A stretch of 64,000 nt of DNA, taken from positions 1,860,001 through 1,924,000 of the forward strand of contig OY759970.1 in assembly GCA_963662965.1 (NCBI GenBank), written 5' to 3'. Each line of letters begins with the position of its first letter. The stretch's first letter is position 1. The translations under genes and the position numbers were made by a program. Positions 63,325 to 64,000 of this stretch are shown one piece after another. The notes below the pieces were generated by a model that was given only the letters and a program-made list of their open reading frames with translations, did no database searches and had not been told where the DNA came from. The stretch comes from DTWD01 sp963662965 (lineage in GTDB: Bacteria > Acidobacteriota > Vicinamibacteria > Vicinamibacterales > UBA8438).

Positions 63325-64000
63325 CCAAGTCGGTTATCGCCGCCACCACGCGATTCGCCGCGAACCCGAGCTCCTCGGGCGGCTCCGCGGCTCGGCGTTG
63401 GATCCAGAAGGTGGTCAGCCCGGCGGAGGCCGCGCCGTTGATGTCCCAGGAGTTGGACGACACGAATCCGAGCGCCGACCGACTCACCTCCAACCGCTCC
63501 AACCCCAGCTGATAGACCCTCGGGCTCACCTTGAAAATCTTGACATCCTCGACGCTGATGATCGTATCGAGCAGCGTGTCGATGCCGGCGCTCTTGGCGG
63601 CCGCTTCGAGCATCCGTGGCTCGCCGTTCGACAAAATCGCCAACCGCACCCCACGGGCCTTCAGCGCCTCCAAGCCCGGCCGCACATCGGGAAACGCCGC
63701 CAGCGTGAGGTAGGCTTCCATCAGCCGTTCGCGCCGCGCGGGGGTCAGATCCACCCCCAGGCTCTTCGACGCGTATACGAGGGCATCCTCCGTGACCAAC
63801 CAAAAGTCCTTGTGCCGACCCATGAGGCTGCGCAGCAAGCTGTACTGGAGCTGCTTTGCGCGCCAGACCTGGGCCAACGCGCTGCCGTTGCCGGGGAACA
63901 GTTCCTCACACAGCGCGGTCACCGAGAACACGTCGAACAGCGTGCCGTAGGCGTCGAAGGCGAACGCCTCGATCCCCTCGAGTCGATTGGGAGACTGCGC
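63308..64000 (-). CDS. Haloacid dehalogenase type II, HAD superfamily (5' partial)
   Basis: At least 230 residues; the frame remains open to the window edge. FAFDAYGTLFDVFS supplies the nucleophile Asp and Thr of HAD motif I, VRLAILSNGEPRML motif II (Ser/Asn), the Lys of KIFKVSPRVY motif III, and FVSSNSWDINGAASAGL motif IV (SSNxWD, the type II dehalogenase signature). Expected to hydrolyse L-2-haloacids to 2-hydroxy acids in the cytoplasm, one of the few non-exported enzymes here. Its stop overlaps the 3' end of the DUF5916 fragment. Confidence 0.88.
   Translation of the reverse strand, partial: AQSPNRLEGIEAFAFDAYGTLFDVFSVTALCEELFPGNGSALAQVWRAKQLQYSLLRSLMGRHKDFWLVTEDALVYASKSLGVDLTPARRERLMEAYLTLAAFPDVRPGLEALKARGVRLAILSNGEPRMLEAAAKSAGIDTLLDTIISVEDVKIFKVSPRVYQLGLERLEVSRSALGFVSSNSWDINGAASAGLTTFWIQRRAAEPPEELGFAANRVVAAITDLATTRL

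Noticed and set aside
1..64000. CRISPR array, insertion sequence, integrase or phage genes
   Set aside because: No regularly spaced repeats, transposase motifs or integrase motifs were seen on either strand.

Overview
This is about 64 kb of GC-rich bacterial chromosome. The gene families (DUF1549/DUF1553 with DUF1501, DUF5916 barrels, DUF6152, ADOP-type permease remnant, BamB-like PQQ propellers and a large family of secreted WGxPDLQGxW proteins) best fit an Acidobacteriota genome, probably a Vicinamibacteria-like lineage and probably a metagenome-assembled contig. This placement is inferred from family content; no rRNA or marker gene is present. No tRNA, rRNA, CRISPR, phage or insertion sequence was recognised.

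Layout. 1-4.2 kb: DUF1549/LamG/DUF1553 protein (cut by the left edge) plus TAT-exported DUF1501 partner. 4.4-11.7 kb: exported HpcH/HpaI-type aldolase, then two near-identical sugar-dehydrogenase/double-CMD fusion genes in inverted orientation around a damaged cyclase gene. 11.8-14.4 kb: type B / type A / DUF6152 operon. 14.4-25.3 kb: DUF5916 outer-membrane protein, PQQ-like propeller (frameshifted), type A and phosphotriesterase-like divergent pair, cytochrome c remnant, cytochrome-quinoprotein dehydrogenase, double-CMD protein. 25.4-30.4 kb: type A-cupin-NHL operon and a haem c / monooxygenase-like protein. 30.6-33.9 kb: copper detoxification (copA, copB) and an orphan MerR-type promoter. 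34-36.7 kb: second type A / type B / DUF6152 operon. 36.8-46.4 kb: RnfD-like membrane protein, sigma-PilZ chimera, alpha/beta hydrolase, molybdopterin sulfite-oxidase-like protein, NHL protein, type A, DUF2911. 46.4-50.5 kb: permease remnant, vapBC, cyclophilin, PQQ-like propeller and two chimeric remnants. 50.6-60.8 kb: NHL lipoprotein, double-CMD, type A, phosphotriesterase-like, frameshifted type A, RnfD remnant, PQQ-like propeller, two unknown exported proteins. 61.3-64 kb: CXXCH/terpene-cyclase-like protein, back-to-back truncated ferredoxin and DUF5916 fragments, HAD dehalogenase running off the right edge.

How it works together. Nearly every intact gene begins with a Sec, TAT or lipoprotein signal, so this is an envelope-facing catabolic region: quinoprotein and haem c oxidation, exported hydrolases, CMD/AhpD-fold proteins and many unknown secreted proteins. 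The most striking features are (i) the expansion of one uncharacterised secreted superfamily (types A and B: nine genes plus a remnant), repeatedly next to DUF6152, phosphotriesterase-like, CMD, cupin and NHL proteins, and (ii) many gene remnants made from the beginning of one gene and the end of another, alongside several single-base homopolymer frameshifts. The remnants look like deletion-driven erosion; the homopolymer frameshifts may be real or may be assembly errors.
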